Part shown: positions 7,478 to 15,380 of the stretch, one piece after another
How positions within the stretch are numbered: position 1 is the first letter of the stretch
Layout: each line of letters opens with the position of its first letter
NCBI RefSeq assembly: GCF_022829365.1
Contig: NZ_JAKSYJ010000218.1
Span: 1-33,734, forward strand
Direction: 5' to 3'
Source of the DNA: Methylobacterium sp. J-077
Lineage (GTDB): Bacteria; Pseudomonadota; Alphaproteobacteria; Rhizobiales; Beijerinckiaceae
DNA: 33,734 nucleotides
Translations under genes and position numbers: made by a program
The notes under the pieces: model-generated
Database searches by the model: none
The model's input: only the letters and a program-made list of their open reading frames with translations
Told to the model about the DNA's origin: nothing

Positions 7478-9747
7478 AGCGGCTCGGCCGGGGCCTCGCC
7501 GGGGGCGGCATCGGTGCCGGCCGAGTCGGGTTCCGCGGGGATCGGGTCGCCGGAGCTTGTCGGCGCCTCCGGGCGCTGCGTCGGCGACGGCTTGGCCGTG
7601 GGTGAAGGCCGCCACGGTACCGAGCGTCCGTCGCCGCGGGTGTCGCGGGCCGTGAACCCGTCGCGTTCGGCCCGGAGGGCAACGGCGCCGCGGGCTGCGA
7701 GGATGCGGCGGTCGATCACCAGCGGCCCTGTGCAGGTCGGTGGCGCGGCGAGCCGGGTGATCAGCACCGCCGCCCGGACGCAATCCTCCGCGAAGGCGCG
7801 CCGGTCGCGGACCAGGGCGACGGCGCGCCCATCCGGCAGGCGCGCGGTGCAGCCCAGCCTGTCGCATCGGCCGCCTTTCGAAGCGCCGCCGATCACCGCC
7901 TTGGCCGATCGCCCGTCGCCATCCGCCTTCAGCCACTGCTCCAGCACGAAGGACGAGGGGCTGCCGAGCACCGACAAGAGGCCGTCCGGCCCGCGGACCG
8001 CCGCACCGCCACCCTGGCGGTCGACGTAGAGGTCGAAACGGTCCGGCATCGCGGCGAGGCCGAGCCCGAGCAGGGCCGGCGGCAGGGCGAGCCAGCGCAG
8101 CCGTGAGACCGGGAGCGTCGCCAGGAGCAGCCCAGCCGCCAGCAGCGCCAGCGCACCGGTGCCGAAGGCCGGGAGAACCAGGGTGGCGCGATCGAAGCCG
8201 GCGATCCATTCGGAGATCGCCAGCATGCCGCCCACCGCCTGCCCCATCAGCCACCAGACCGGTCGGTCGAGGGCGAAGGGATAGGCCAGGATCCCGATCA
8301 CCGCCGCGGGCATCACCACCAGAGAGACGAGCGGCAGCGTCAGGGCATTGCCGATCAGCCCGAACGGCTGGACCGTCTGGAAATGGTAGGTGGCGAACGG
8401 CGCGGTGGCGATCTGCGCCACCAGCGTCGTTGCCAGGGTACCGACCACGGCCGAGAGGCCCGAACCGACGACCCGCTCGATCCGCCCGGCCCCGGGACGC
8501 CGGAACAGGCGCCCGTCGATCAACCGCGCGCAGGCGATCAGCCCGGCCACCGCCCCGAACGACATCTGGAAGCTCGGCCCGAGCAGCCCCTCCGGCTCCC
8601 GGGCCAGGGCGATCAGGGCGGCCAGCGCGAGGTTGCGCATCGACAGGGCCGGCCGATCGACCAGGATCGCCCCCAGCATGATCAAGGTCATGATCAGCGA
8701 GCGCTCGGCGGCGATGTCCCAGCCCGAGAAGGCGCAATAGGCGGTGACGCCCAGCATCGCAAAGCCGGCGGCTATTTTTTTGATCGGCCAGACGAGGGCG
8801 CAGAAGGGAATCAGGGCCAGGACCGCCCGCACCAGCCAAAACACCACGCCGGCGGCCAGCACCATGTGGAGACCCGAGATGGAGACGACGTGATAGATGC
8901 CCGCGGCCCGGAGTGCGTCGTTGGCGGCCGGTCCGATCAGCCCGCGCTTGCCCGTGACGAGCGCCGCGGCTACCGCCCCGGCCTGGCCGCCCTCGGCCTG
9001 CGCGATCCGGCGGGTCAGCGCGTTGCGGGCCTCGTCCAGCAGGGCGGCGAGCCGCAGGCGCAGGGGTGGCGGTGCAGGCGGCTCCCGGACCGTGATCGCG
9101 CCGAGCAGCGAGCCCACCGCGCCGATACCCTGGAAATAGGCGTCCCGGGCGAAGTCGTAGCCCCCGGGCCGCGCGGCCTCCGGGGGCGGAAGCAGCCGCG
9201 CCGTCGCGGCGATGAAGTCCCCGGGCCGCAGGGGCGGCGCCTTCCGGAACGAGACCCGGACCCGAAGCGGCCTCGCCGCGGGGTCGAGCCCAGCGAAGCT
9301 CTCGACCCGGATCACCAGGCGGGCGCCGACCTCGCGCTCGTCGAGCGCCTCGATCATCCCGGTGAGCGGCCCGATGGTGGTGCGGGCAAGGATCGGGGCC
9401 GCCACCTGCGCGACCCGCCAGGTCGCCGCCGCGAAGCCGAGGAATCCGGCCGCCAGCGCCAGGGCGACGGCCAGGGCCGCCGGCCGCGCTCCCAGGAACG
9501 GCACCGGCGCGAGCGCCAAAGCCGCCCCGGCGAGCGGCGCGGCGAGCCACGGCGTCCCGTCGGCGCCCGCGAAGAACACTAAAATCCCGGCGCCGAATGC
9601 CACCGCCAGCCAGGGGAACAAGCGGCGCTGTTCGATCTCTCGGACGAGGCCTTCGGCAAACCAATCGCCCAACAGCGGGAGCCAGGCAGCGCGCGGGCCG
9701 GCCAGCGCCACCGCGCCGCCTGCCAGCCTCGCGCCGATCCGCCGCAT
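7471..9747 (-). CDS. comEC: ComEC/Rec2-family DNA-uptake membrane channel
   Basis: A 758-aa polytopic inner-membrane protein. After two N-terminal membrane segments comes the DUF4131/OB-like periplasmic part (around residues 60-250), then the Competence domain with the motif YHVVSISGLHM near residue 310 and about eight further membrane segments. The C-terminal 170 residues look like a reduced metallo-beta-lactamase region without a visible HxHxDH motif, followed by a Pro/Ser/Thr-rich tail. ComEC carries single-stranded DNA across the inner membrane during transformation. Many alphaproteobacteria keep it next to lexA and gltX, as here. Divergent from gltX; 170 bases separate the starts. Confidence 0.93.
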   Translation of the reverse strand: MRRIGARLAGGAVALAGPRAAWLPLLGDWFAEGLVREIEQRRLFPWLAVAFGAGILVFFAGADGTPWLAAPLAGAALALAPVPFLGARPAALAVALALAAGFLGFAAATWRVAQVAAPILARTTIGPLTGMIEALDEREVGARLVIRVESFAGLDPAARPLRVRVSFRKAPPLRPGDFIAATARLLPPPEAARPGGYDFARDAYFQGIGAVGSLLGAITVREPPAPPPLRLRLAALLDEARNALTRRIAQAEGGQAGAVAAALVTGKRGLIGPAANDALRAAGIYHVVSISGLHMVLAAGVVFWLVRAVLALIPFCALVWPIKKIAAGFAMLGVTAYCAFSGWDIAAERSLIMTLIMLGAILVDRPALSMRNLALAALIALAREPEGLLGPSFQMSFGAVAGLIACARLIDGRLFRRPGAGRIERVVGSGLSAVVGTLATTLVAQIATAPFATYHFQTVQPFGLIGNALTLPLVSLVVMPAAVIGILAYPFALDRPVWWLMGQAVGGMLAISEWIAGFDRATLVLPAFGTGALALLAAGLLLATLPVSRLRWLALPPALLGLGLAAMPDRFDLYVDRQGGGAAVRGPDGLLSVLGSPSSFVLEQWLKADGDGRSAKAVIGGASKGGRCDRLGCTARLPDGRAVALVRDRRAFAEDCVRAAVLITRLAAPPTCTGPLVIDRRILAARGAVALRAERDGFTARDTRGDGRSVPWRPSPTAKPSPTQRPEAPTSSGDPIPAEPDSAGTDAAPGEAPAEPLQ

Positions 9748-9828
9748 CCGCCCCGCCCCGTACCGGACGACTCAGTCCCGGTGGGGGATTCTTAACGCAC
9801 CCGTCGGCCCGTGCTACAGAGAGCGCTT

Positions 9829-9866
9829 CGTGCTACGGGCGCCACTCCGTGCGACGGGCGCTGCCC
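9829..9866 (+). repeat. Short imperfect tandem repeat in the gltX leader
   Basis: Two copies of an approximately 19-bp unit (cgtgctacgggcgccact and cgtgcgacgggcgctgcc) lie side by side between the comEC and gltX starts. No known operator matches. It may be coincidental or a regulator site. Confidence 0.3.
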
Positions 9867-9917
9867 GCATGCCCTGCACCGCACCGTCGCCTTACGCCCC
9901 CCGAACATATCGGCCCG

Positions 9918-11345
9918 ATGTCCTCAGCCGTCGTCACGCGCTTCGCCCCCTCGCCCACCGGCTACCTCCATATCGGCGGGGCCCGCACGGCGTTGTTCAA
10001 CTGGCTCTACGCCCGCCATACCGGCGGCAAGATGCTGCTGCGCATCGAGGATACCGACCGGGAACGCTCCACCAAGGGCGCGATCGACGCGATTCTGGAC
10101 GGCCTGTCCTGGCTCGGCCTCGACTGGGACGGGGATGTGGTCTTCCAGTTCGCCCGGGCCGAGCGCCACCGCGCCGTCGCCGAGGAACTGCTGGCCGCCG
10201 GCCGCGCCTATCACTGCTACGCCTCCGCCGAGGAACTCACGCAGATGCGCGAGACCGCCCGGGCCGAGGGCCGCGCCCCGCGCTACGACGGGCGCTGGCG
10301 CGATCGCGACCCGTCCGAGGCCCCCGCCGGGGTCAAGCCGGTGATCCGGCTGCGGGCGCCCCTCGAGGGCGAGACCGTGGTCGAGGATGCCGTGCAGGGC
10401 CAGGTGACCTGGGCCAACCGCGATCTCGACGATCTCGTGCTGCTGCGCTCGGACGGCACGCCGACCTACATGCTCGCCGTCGTGGTCGACGACCACGACA
10501 TGGGCGTCACCCAGATCATCCGGGGCGACGACCACCTCACCAACGCCGCCCGGCAGAGCCAGATCTTTTCCGCGCTCGGCTGGGACATCCCGCGGATGGC
10601 CCATATCCCGCTGATCCACGGCGCCGACGGGGCGAAGCTGTCGAAGCGCCACGGCGCCCTCGGGGTCGAGGCCTATCGCGATCTCGGCTACCTGCCGGCG
10701 GCCCTGCGCAACTACTTGGTGCGGCTGGGCTGGAGCCACGGCGACCAGGAGGTGTTCTCCACCGAGGAGATGATCGCGGCCTTCGACCTTGGTTCGGTGG
10801 GGCGCTCGGCGGCGCGGTTCGACTTCGCCAAGCTCGCCAACCTCAACGGCCTCTATATCCGCGGCAGCGCCGATGCCGAGCTCGTCGCGGCGATCGAGAC
10901 GATCCTGCCCAACGTCGGGCCGGAGCGCGGCCTTGAGGCGCCGCTCCGGCCCGACCTGAAGGACAAGCTGACCCAGGCCATGCCGGGCCTGAAGGAGCGG
11001 GCCAAGACGCTGATCGAGCTCCTCGACAGCGCCTATTACCTCACCGCCCAGCGTCCGCTCACGCTCGACGACAAGGCCCGGGCGCTCCTGTCCGACGAGG
11101 GTCGGGCGCGGCTTGCCGGCGTGCTGCCGGCACTCGAGGCCCTGCCCGACTGGAGCGCGGCGGCGACCGAGGGTGCGGTGCGCCAGTACGCGGAGACCGC
11201 AGGCTGCAAGCTCGGGCAGGTGGCGCAACCCTTGCGGGCTGCGCTCACCGGGCGGACTACCTCGCCACCCCTGTTCGATGTGATGGCGGTGCTGGGCCGG
11301 GACGAGACCCTGGCGCGCCTGCAGGACCAGGCCGGAGCGGCCTGA
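9918..11345 (+). CDS. gltX: Glutamyl-tRNA synthetase
   Basis: A 475-aa class I aminoacyl-tRNA synthetase that attaches glutamate to tRNA-Glu (and, in bacteria using the transamidation route, to tRNA-Gln). The HIGH-type motif is HIGG at residues 18-21 (TGYLHIGGARTAL). The KMSKS-type motif is KLSKR at 240-244. The C-terminal helical anticodon-binding domain is complete, ending around GRDETLARLQDQ. The length is normal. ATG 9918 gives the usual N-terminus MSSAVVTRFAPSPTG. Alphaproteobacteria often carry two gltX copies; this one sits in the common lexA-comEC-gltX-gltA neighbourhood. Confidence 0.97.
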   Translation: MSSAVVTRFAPSPTGYLHIGGARTALFNWLYARHTGGKMLLRIEDTDRERSTKGAIDAILDGLSWLGLDWDGDVVFQFARAERHRAVAEELLAAGRAYHCYASAEELTQMRETARAEGRAPRYDGRWRDRDPSEAPAGVKPVIRLRAPLEGETVVEDAVQGQVTWANRDLDDLVLLRSDGTPTYMLAVVVDDHDMGVTQIIRGDDHLTNAARQSQIFSALGWDIPRMAHIPLIHGADGAKLSKRHGALGVEAYRDLGYLPAALRNYLVRLGWSHGDQEVFSTEEMIAAFDLGSVGRSAARFDFAKLANLNGLYIRGSADAELVAAIETILPNVGPERGLEAPLRPDLKDKLTQAMPGLKERAKTLIELLDSAYYLTAQRPLTLDDKARALLSDEGRARLAGVLPALEALPDWSAAATEGAVRQYAETAGCKLGQVAQPLRAALTGRTTSPPLFDVMAVLGRDETLARLQDQAGAA

Positions 11346-11382
11346 TCCCGGGAGCGCCCCCGTCCTTGCTCAGGCCGCGTGT

Positions 11383-12216
11383 TTATTTGGCCTTGGCCGT
11401 GCTTCCAGTCGTGCTGCCCGTCTCGGTCTTCATCCCGGCCTTGCCATTGGCTTGGCCGGCGGATTGGCTGGCATCGGCGGCCTTCGGCACCGCGGTGGCA
11501 TCGATCACGTCGAAGCGCACGCCGTCCTCGACGCCCTTCAGGGCCGCGTTGGCCTGGTAGTACTGGCCGTCCTTGATCATCTTGGCTGCGGCATCGACCT
11601 CTTGCGTCGTCTTGTCGAGTGGTACCACGGCCATCGTGAAGTCGACATCGATCCCGGCGAGCTTCAGCCGGTCCATCGCCGCCTTCTGGTCACCGGTCTT
11701 CAGATGCTGGTTGGCTTCGTCGATCGCCTTCGACTGATCCTTGTTGCGGGCGACGAAGTCGTCGGCGAGGACGAGTTGCGCGTCGACCGGCAGCCACTTC
11801 ACCGGCTGCGTCGAGGCCGCCGTCCCGGCCGCCGGCGCCGTCGCGTCCTCGGCAGCCGTCTTGTCGGTGCCGGTCATCGTCGCGGCGGTCCCCATGCCGG
11901 CCGGCGGCTTCAGGTCCGCCTCGGCCTTGGTGAAGGCGGTGGCGTCGGTCTTCGCCTTCTCCAGGGCCGATTGTGCGTGGCTCACGAACATCCGGGCCTG
12001 GTCGGGCTTGGCCTCGTAAATCGCGAGCCTTGCCAAGTGGATGTCCCGATAGGCGGCGATGCCGTCCGTCGACAGCTTGCCGACATCGGTGTCGACCTGT
12101 TTCTGCTGGGCGCTCGGCGCCGGGGCCGCCTGGTCGGCGGCGATGGCGGCGCCGGCAAGGAACGTCGAGGCGGCCAGGGCGGCCGCGAGGGTCTTCAATC
12201 TGATCGTTGTGGTCAT
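11383..12216 (-). CDS. YfdX-family periplasmic protein
   Basis: A 277-aa protein with a Sec signal peptide (cleavage after AGAAIA near residue 26). The mature protein has the YfdX pattern: KLSTDGIAAYRDIHLARLAI near the start and alpha-helical repeats with conserved aspartates and Ala/Lys-rich helices. A low-complexity Thr/Ala/Pro insert lies near 105-137, and a Ser/Thr/Gly/Lys tail (TETGSTTGSTAKAK) ends the protein. YfdX proteins are stress-associated and have been linked to acid and antibiotic tolerance in enterobacteria; function here is unproven. It converges on gltX with a 37-base gap. Confidence 0.85.
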   Translation of the reverse strand: MTTTIRLKTLAAALAASTFLAGAAIAADQAAPAPSAQQKQVDTDVGKLSTDGIAAYRDIHLARLAIYEAKPDQARMFVSHAQSALEKAKTDATAFTKAEADLKPPAGMGTAATMTGTDKTAAEDATAPAAGTAASTQPVKWLPVDAQLVLADDFVARNKDQSKAIDEANQHLKTGDQKAAMDRLKLAGIDVDFTMAVVPLDKTTQEVDAAAKMIKDGQYYQANAALKGVEDGVRFDVIDATAVPKAADASQSAGQANGKAGMKTETGSTTGSTAKAK

Positions 12217-12592
12217 GGCGGGATGTCCTCACTCTCCGGGGAGCGCTGGCGCCCGACAAGGGGTGTCTCGGGGCGTCCACGGAGGTGTCAGGTTAAACCC
12301 AGCGCTGGGGGCAGGTTGCGTGAAACATCCGTAACCCCGGTCACGGTGGCGTGTGAGTCGCCGGCCGGGCTGCGCGGGCGGAACCGAGGCTGCCGGCCCG
12401 GATTTCGCTTGGTGGGATTTCGCTTGGCGATGAGGTCGGGATGTCACCGACCCCGTTGCTGCTGCACTGCCGTTTGGGTAACCCATGGCGCGTGAGCACC
12501 CGCAACATAAGGCGGCGTGCTCCGGCCCCGGGGTCGCCTCGGGCAGCCCGAGGCCGGCATCCGCCACGTCGCCAGAGAAGGGTCCACGTTCC
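12217..12592. other. Intergenic region between yfdX-like gene and gltA, with palindrome and tandem repeat
   Basis: This 376-base gap holds the divergent promoters of the YfdX-like gene and gltA. Visible elements are a perfect 12-bp palindrome CCCAGCGCTGGG at 12298-12309, a tandem 15-bp repeat whose core gatttcgcttgg occurs at 12401-12412 and 12416-12427, and the odd palindrome TGGGT-A-ACCCA near 12475-12485. The palindromes could be operators. I see no convincing sigma-70 or EcfG promoter and no coding sequence. Confidence 0.5.
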
Positions 12593-13882
12593 ATGAGCGC
12601 ATCCAGCACCATCACCGTGGACGGCAAGGAGATCGAACTGCCGGTCAAATCCGGCACGATCGGCCCGGACGTCATCGATATCGGCAAGCTCTACGCCAAG
12701 ACCGGCGCCTTCACCTTCGACCCGGGCTTCACCTCGACCGCGAGTTGCGAATCGAAGATCACCTACATCGACGGCGACGAGGGCGTGCTGCTCTATCGCG
12801 GCTACCCGATCGAGCAGCTCGCCGAGAAGGGCGACTTCCTCGAGACCTGCTACCTGATGCTGTTCGGCGCCCTGCCGACCGAGGCCCAGAAGGCCGATTT
12901 CGACTACCGGGTCACGCGCCACACCATGGTGCACGACCAGATGAACCGGTTCTTCACCGGCTTCCGCCGCGACGCCCACCCGATGGCCGTGATGGTCGCC
13001 TCGGTCGGCGCGCTCTCGGCCTTCTACCACGACTCGACCGACATCACGGACGAGAGCCAGCGGATGATCGCGTCGATCCGCATGATTGCCAAGATGCCGA
13101 CGCTGGCCGCGATGGCCTACAAGTATTCCATCGGCCAGCCCTTCGTGTATCCGAAGAACGACCTCGACTACACCTCGAACTTCCTGCGGATGTGTTACGC
13201 GGTCCCGTGTGAGGAATACGAGGTCAACCCGGTCTTCGCCAAGGCGCTCGACAAGATCTTCATCCTGCACGCCGATCACGAGCAGAACGCTTCGACCTCC
13301 ACCGTCCGGCTCGCCGGGTCCTCGGGGGCCAACCCGTTCGCCTGCATCGCTGCCGGCATCGCCTGCCTGTGGGGGCCCGCCCATGGCGGCGCCAACGAAG
13401 CGGCGCTGAAGATGCTGATGGAGATCGGTACCCCCGAGAACGTCGGCAAGTACGTCGCCAAGGCCAAGGACAAGAACGACCCGTTCCGCCTGATGGGCTT
13501 CGGCCACCGGGTCTACAAGAACTACGACCCGCGCGCGCGGATCATGCAGAGCACCACGCACCAGGTGCTCAAGGAACTCGGCAAGACCGAGGATCCGTTG
13601 CTTCACGTCGCCATGGAGCTCGAGCAGATCGCCCTGAAGGACGAGTACTTCATCGAGAAGAAGCTCTACCCGAACATCGATTTCTATTCGGGCATCACCC
13701 TGAAGGCGATGGGCTTCCCGACCGACATGTTCACGGTGCTGTTCGCGGTGGCGCGCACGGTCGGCTGGATCGCGCAATGGGCCGAGATGATCGAGGACCC
13801 AATGCAGAAGATCGGCCGCCCGCGCCAGCTCTATGTCGGGCCCGCCCAGCGCGATTACGTGCCGGTGGACCAGCGCGGCTGA
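12593..13882 (+). CDS. gltA: Citrate synthase (type II, hexameric)
   Basis: A 429-aa enzyme condensing acetyl-CoA with oxaloacetate at the entry of the TCA cycle. The catalytic triad is in place: H264 in GPAHGGAN, H305 in GFGHRVYK and D363 in NIDFYSG. The HADHEQNAST motif at 226-235 is also typical. Length and N-terminus (MSASSTITVDGKEI) fit the gram-negative, NADH-inhibited type. I chose ATG 12593, with AGAAGG about 14 bases upstream; an upstream in-frame ATG at 12485 adds 36 residues without homology. alkA follows directly. Confidence 0.97.
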   Translation: MSASSTITVDGKEIELPVKSGTIGPDVIDIGKLYAKTGAFTFDPGFTSTASCESKITYIDGDEGVLLYRGYPIEQLAEKGDFLETCYLMLFGALPTEAQKADFDYRVTRHTMVHDQMNRFFTGFRRDAHPMAVMVASVGALSAFYHDSTDITDESQRMIASIRMIAKMPTLAAMAYKYSIGQPFVYPKNDLDYTSNFLRMCYAVPCEEYEVNPVFAKALDKIFILHADHEQNASTSTVRLAGSSGANPFACIAAGIACLWGPAHGGANEAALKMLMEIGTPENVGKYVAKAKDKNDPFRLMGFGHRVYKNYDPRARIMQSTTHQVLKELGKTEDPLLHVAMELEQIALKDEYFIEKKLYPNIDFYSGITLKAMGFPTDMFTVLFAVARTVGWIAQWAEMIEDPMQKIGRPRQLYVGPAQRDYVPVDQRG

Positions 13883-14838
13883 GCCGGGCCATCGAACCCG
13901 ACGCGACACCGGGGGCGGCCGCAGGGCCGCCTCTCTCGTTTGGGCGGGAGCCGGGCGTCACGCTCCGCCTCCCCTGCCGGCCGCCCTACGATTGGGCGTC
14001 GCTCCGCGCCTTCCTGGCGAAGCGGGCGATTTTTGGGGTCGAATCGGCCGAGTCTGGCGACCAGACTTATGCGCGCACGGTCTGCATCGGCGGCCGGCTC
14101 GGCGTCGTCGCGGTCGCGTTCGCCGACGACGCGCTGCACGCGACGCTCCACGGCCTCGATTCGAGCGCCGCGCCTGAAATCGCCAGGCGCTTGCGCCGCC
14201 TGTTCGATTGCGACGCCGACCCGGCGGCGATCACGGCCTGCCTGTCCCGGGACCCTGTCCTGGCTGGGCTGGTGGCGGCGCGGCCCGGACTGCGCCTTCC
14301 GGGCGCCTGGGATCCGTTCGAGACCGGCTGCCGGGCGATCCTGGGCCAGCAGATCTCGGTCTCGGCGGCGATCCGGCTCGCCGCGAAACTGGTCGCCGCG
14401 TTCGGGACAAAGCTGCCAGAGCCGGCCGGAACCCTGACCCACGTCTTCCCGATGCCGGCGCAACTGGTCGAGGCCGATGTGGCGCTGGCGTTGAACATGC
14501 CCCGCGCCCGCGGCGCGGCGATCCGGGCTCTGGCGGCGGCGGTTCTGGCCGACCCGGACCTGTTCGCCCCGGCCGGGACCCTGGAGGACGCGGTGCTGCG
14601 CTTCACGGCGATCCGCGGGATCGGGCCCTGGACGGCGCAGTATGTCGCCATGCGCGCGCTCAAGCTGCCGGACGCCTTGCCGGTGGGCGATGTCGGCCTG
14701 CTGCGCGCCCTCGAGACCGCCACCGGCCGCCCGAGCCCGGCCGCGCTCCTGGCCCGGGCCGAGGCGTGGCGGCCGTTCCGGGCCTACGCGGCCCAGCACC
14801 TCTGGGCCGCCGACGAGGTTCTTCCGCGCGAGGAGTGA
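13879..14838 (+). CDS. alkA: DNA-3-methyladenine glycosylase II, AlkA type
   Basis: The product removes alkylated purines in base-excision repair. An AlkA N-terminal domain (VTLRLPCRPPYDW, then FDCDADPAAI) is followed by a HhH-GPD domain: CRAILGQQISVSAA, the hairpin FTAIRGIGPWTAQY, and the catalytic aspartate in LPVGDVGLLRA. The end is conserved (WRPFRAYAAQHLW). No ATG, GTG or TTG lies in frame between the gltA stop and the conserved N-terminus. I set the start at CTG 13879, which overlaps the gltA stop as CTGA and gives 319 aa, like the ATGA overlap of coupled genes. The nearest in-frame ATG is 13777, inside gltA. Family sure; start doubtful. Confidence 0.85.
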   Translation: MSRAIEPDATPGAAAGPPLSFGREPGVTLRLPCRPPYDWASLRAFLAKRAIFGVESAESGDQTYARTVCIGGRLGVVAVAFADDALHATLHGLDSSAAPEIARRLRRLFDCDADPAAITACLSRDPVLAGLVAARPGLRLPGAWDPFETGCRAILGQQISVSAAIRLAAKLVAAFGTKLPEPAGTLTHVFPMPAQLVEADVALALNMPRARGAAIRALAAAVLADPDLFAPAGTLEDAVLRFTAIRGIGPWTAQYVAMRALKLPDALPVGDVGLLRALETATGRPSPAALLARAEAWRPFRAYAAQHLWAADEVLPREE

Positions 14839-15380
14839 TGAGTGGCCGGACCACGAGCGGCGTCGTACCTTGATCGGTGCGACGCACGTTTCCGGATCTC
14901 GTCTCCGATGACGACAGCGTAGATGCTTCTCTTTCTCGCGGTCCCGGTTGGCGGCGCTGTGCTGGCCTTCGGTGTGCTCTAGCTCAGCCGGCGGATGCAC
15001 TGAGGTCGACGTGGCGAATGAGAGGCCGCTCTCCGCTCCTTCGATGTTCCCGCATCGTCGTCTGCAAGGCGCGATGCGCTCTCCTCTCCCTGTGGCTACG
15101 GGCGACACAGGTTTGAGGCGCTGGCGTTGTTGCAGACCGCGACGCGCCCCCCTCCCGTGCGGAAGAGGGCTGGGGTGAGGGGTCAGGTCTGTCCGGAGAA
15201 GTCGCATCCCTCACCCTGTCCCTCTCCCGCACGGGAGAGGGGACCCGCGCCTCCAGCGCCCACGGTCTGAAACGGTTACAGTCGAAACCTAGGTAGGCCG
15301 TAACCCTTGCTGGGAGGGAGAAAACGCAACATCCCAGTCACTTGCTGCCGAATGCGATGTGTGAGGCCGGTAGGCGCCCC
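14839..15380. other. Intergenic region between alkA and parC
   Basis: A 542-base gap between the ends of two convergent genes. The left 300 bases show no coding frame with homology, and composition is slightly less biased than the neighbours. A pair of inverted REP-like repeats lies at 15144-15250. Short open frames across it look spurious. It may hold decayed sequence. Confidence 0.6.
15144..15250. repeat. Inverted pair of REP/BIME-like palindromic repeats
   Basis: Unit 1 (15144-15182) reads CCCCCTCCCGTGCGGAAGAG, then a GGGGTGAGGGG block. Unit 2 (15208-15250) is the near reverse complement, with CCCTCACCC, a spacer, and CCCTCTCCCGCACGGGAGAG. Each unit contains its own hairpin (CTCTCCCG / CGGGAGAG). 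The two units face each other across about 25 bases, so the RNA could fold into one long stem. This CCCTCTCCC-type repeat is common between genes in Rhizobiales-like genomes. It may act as a bidirectional terminator for alkA and parC. Confidence 0.7.

Noticed and set aside
7471..8000. Truncation of comEC
   Set aside because: The reduced C-terminal domain is common in alphaproteobacterial ComEC; the frame ends normally next to lexA.
12376..12400. GGAAC upstream of gltA as an EcfG promoter
   Set aside because: No CGTT-like element follows at 16-17 bases.
14985..15005. Sequence resembling a tRNA D-arm (TAGCTCAGCCGG)
   Set aside because: No T-arm, acceptor pairing or anticodon loop is found at the expected distances.
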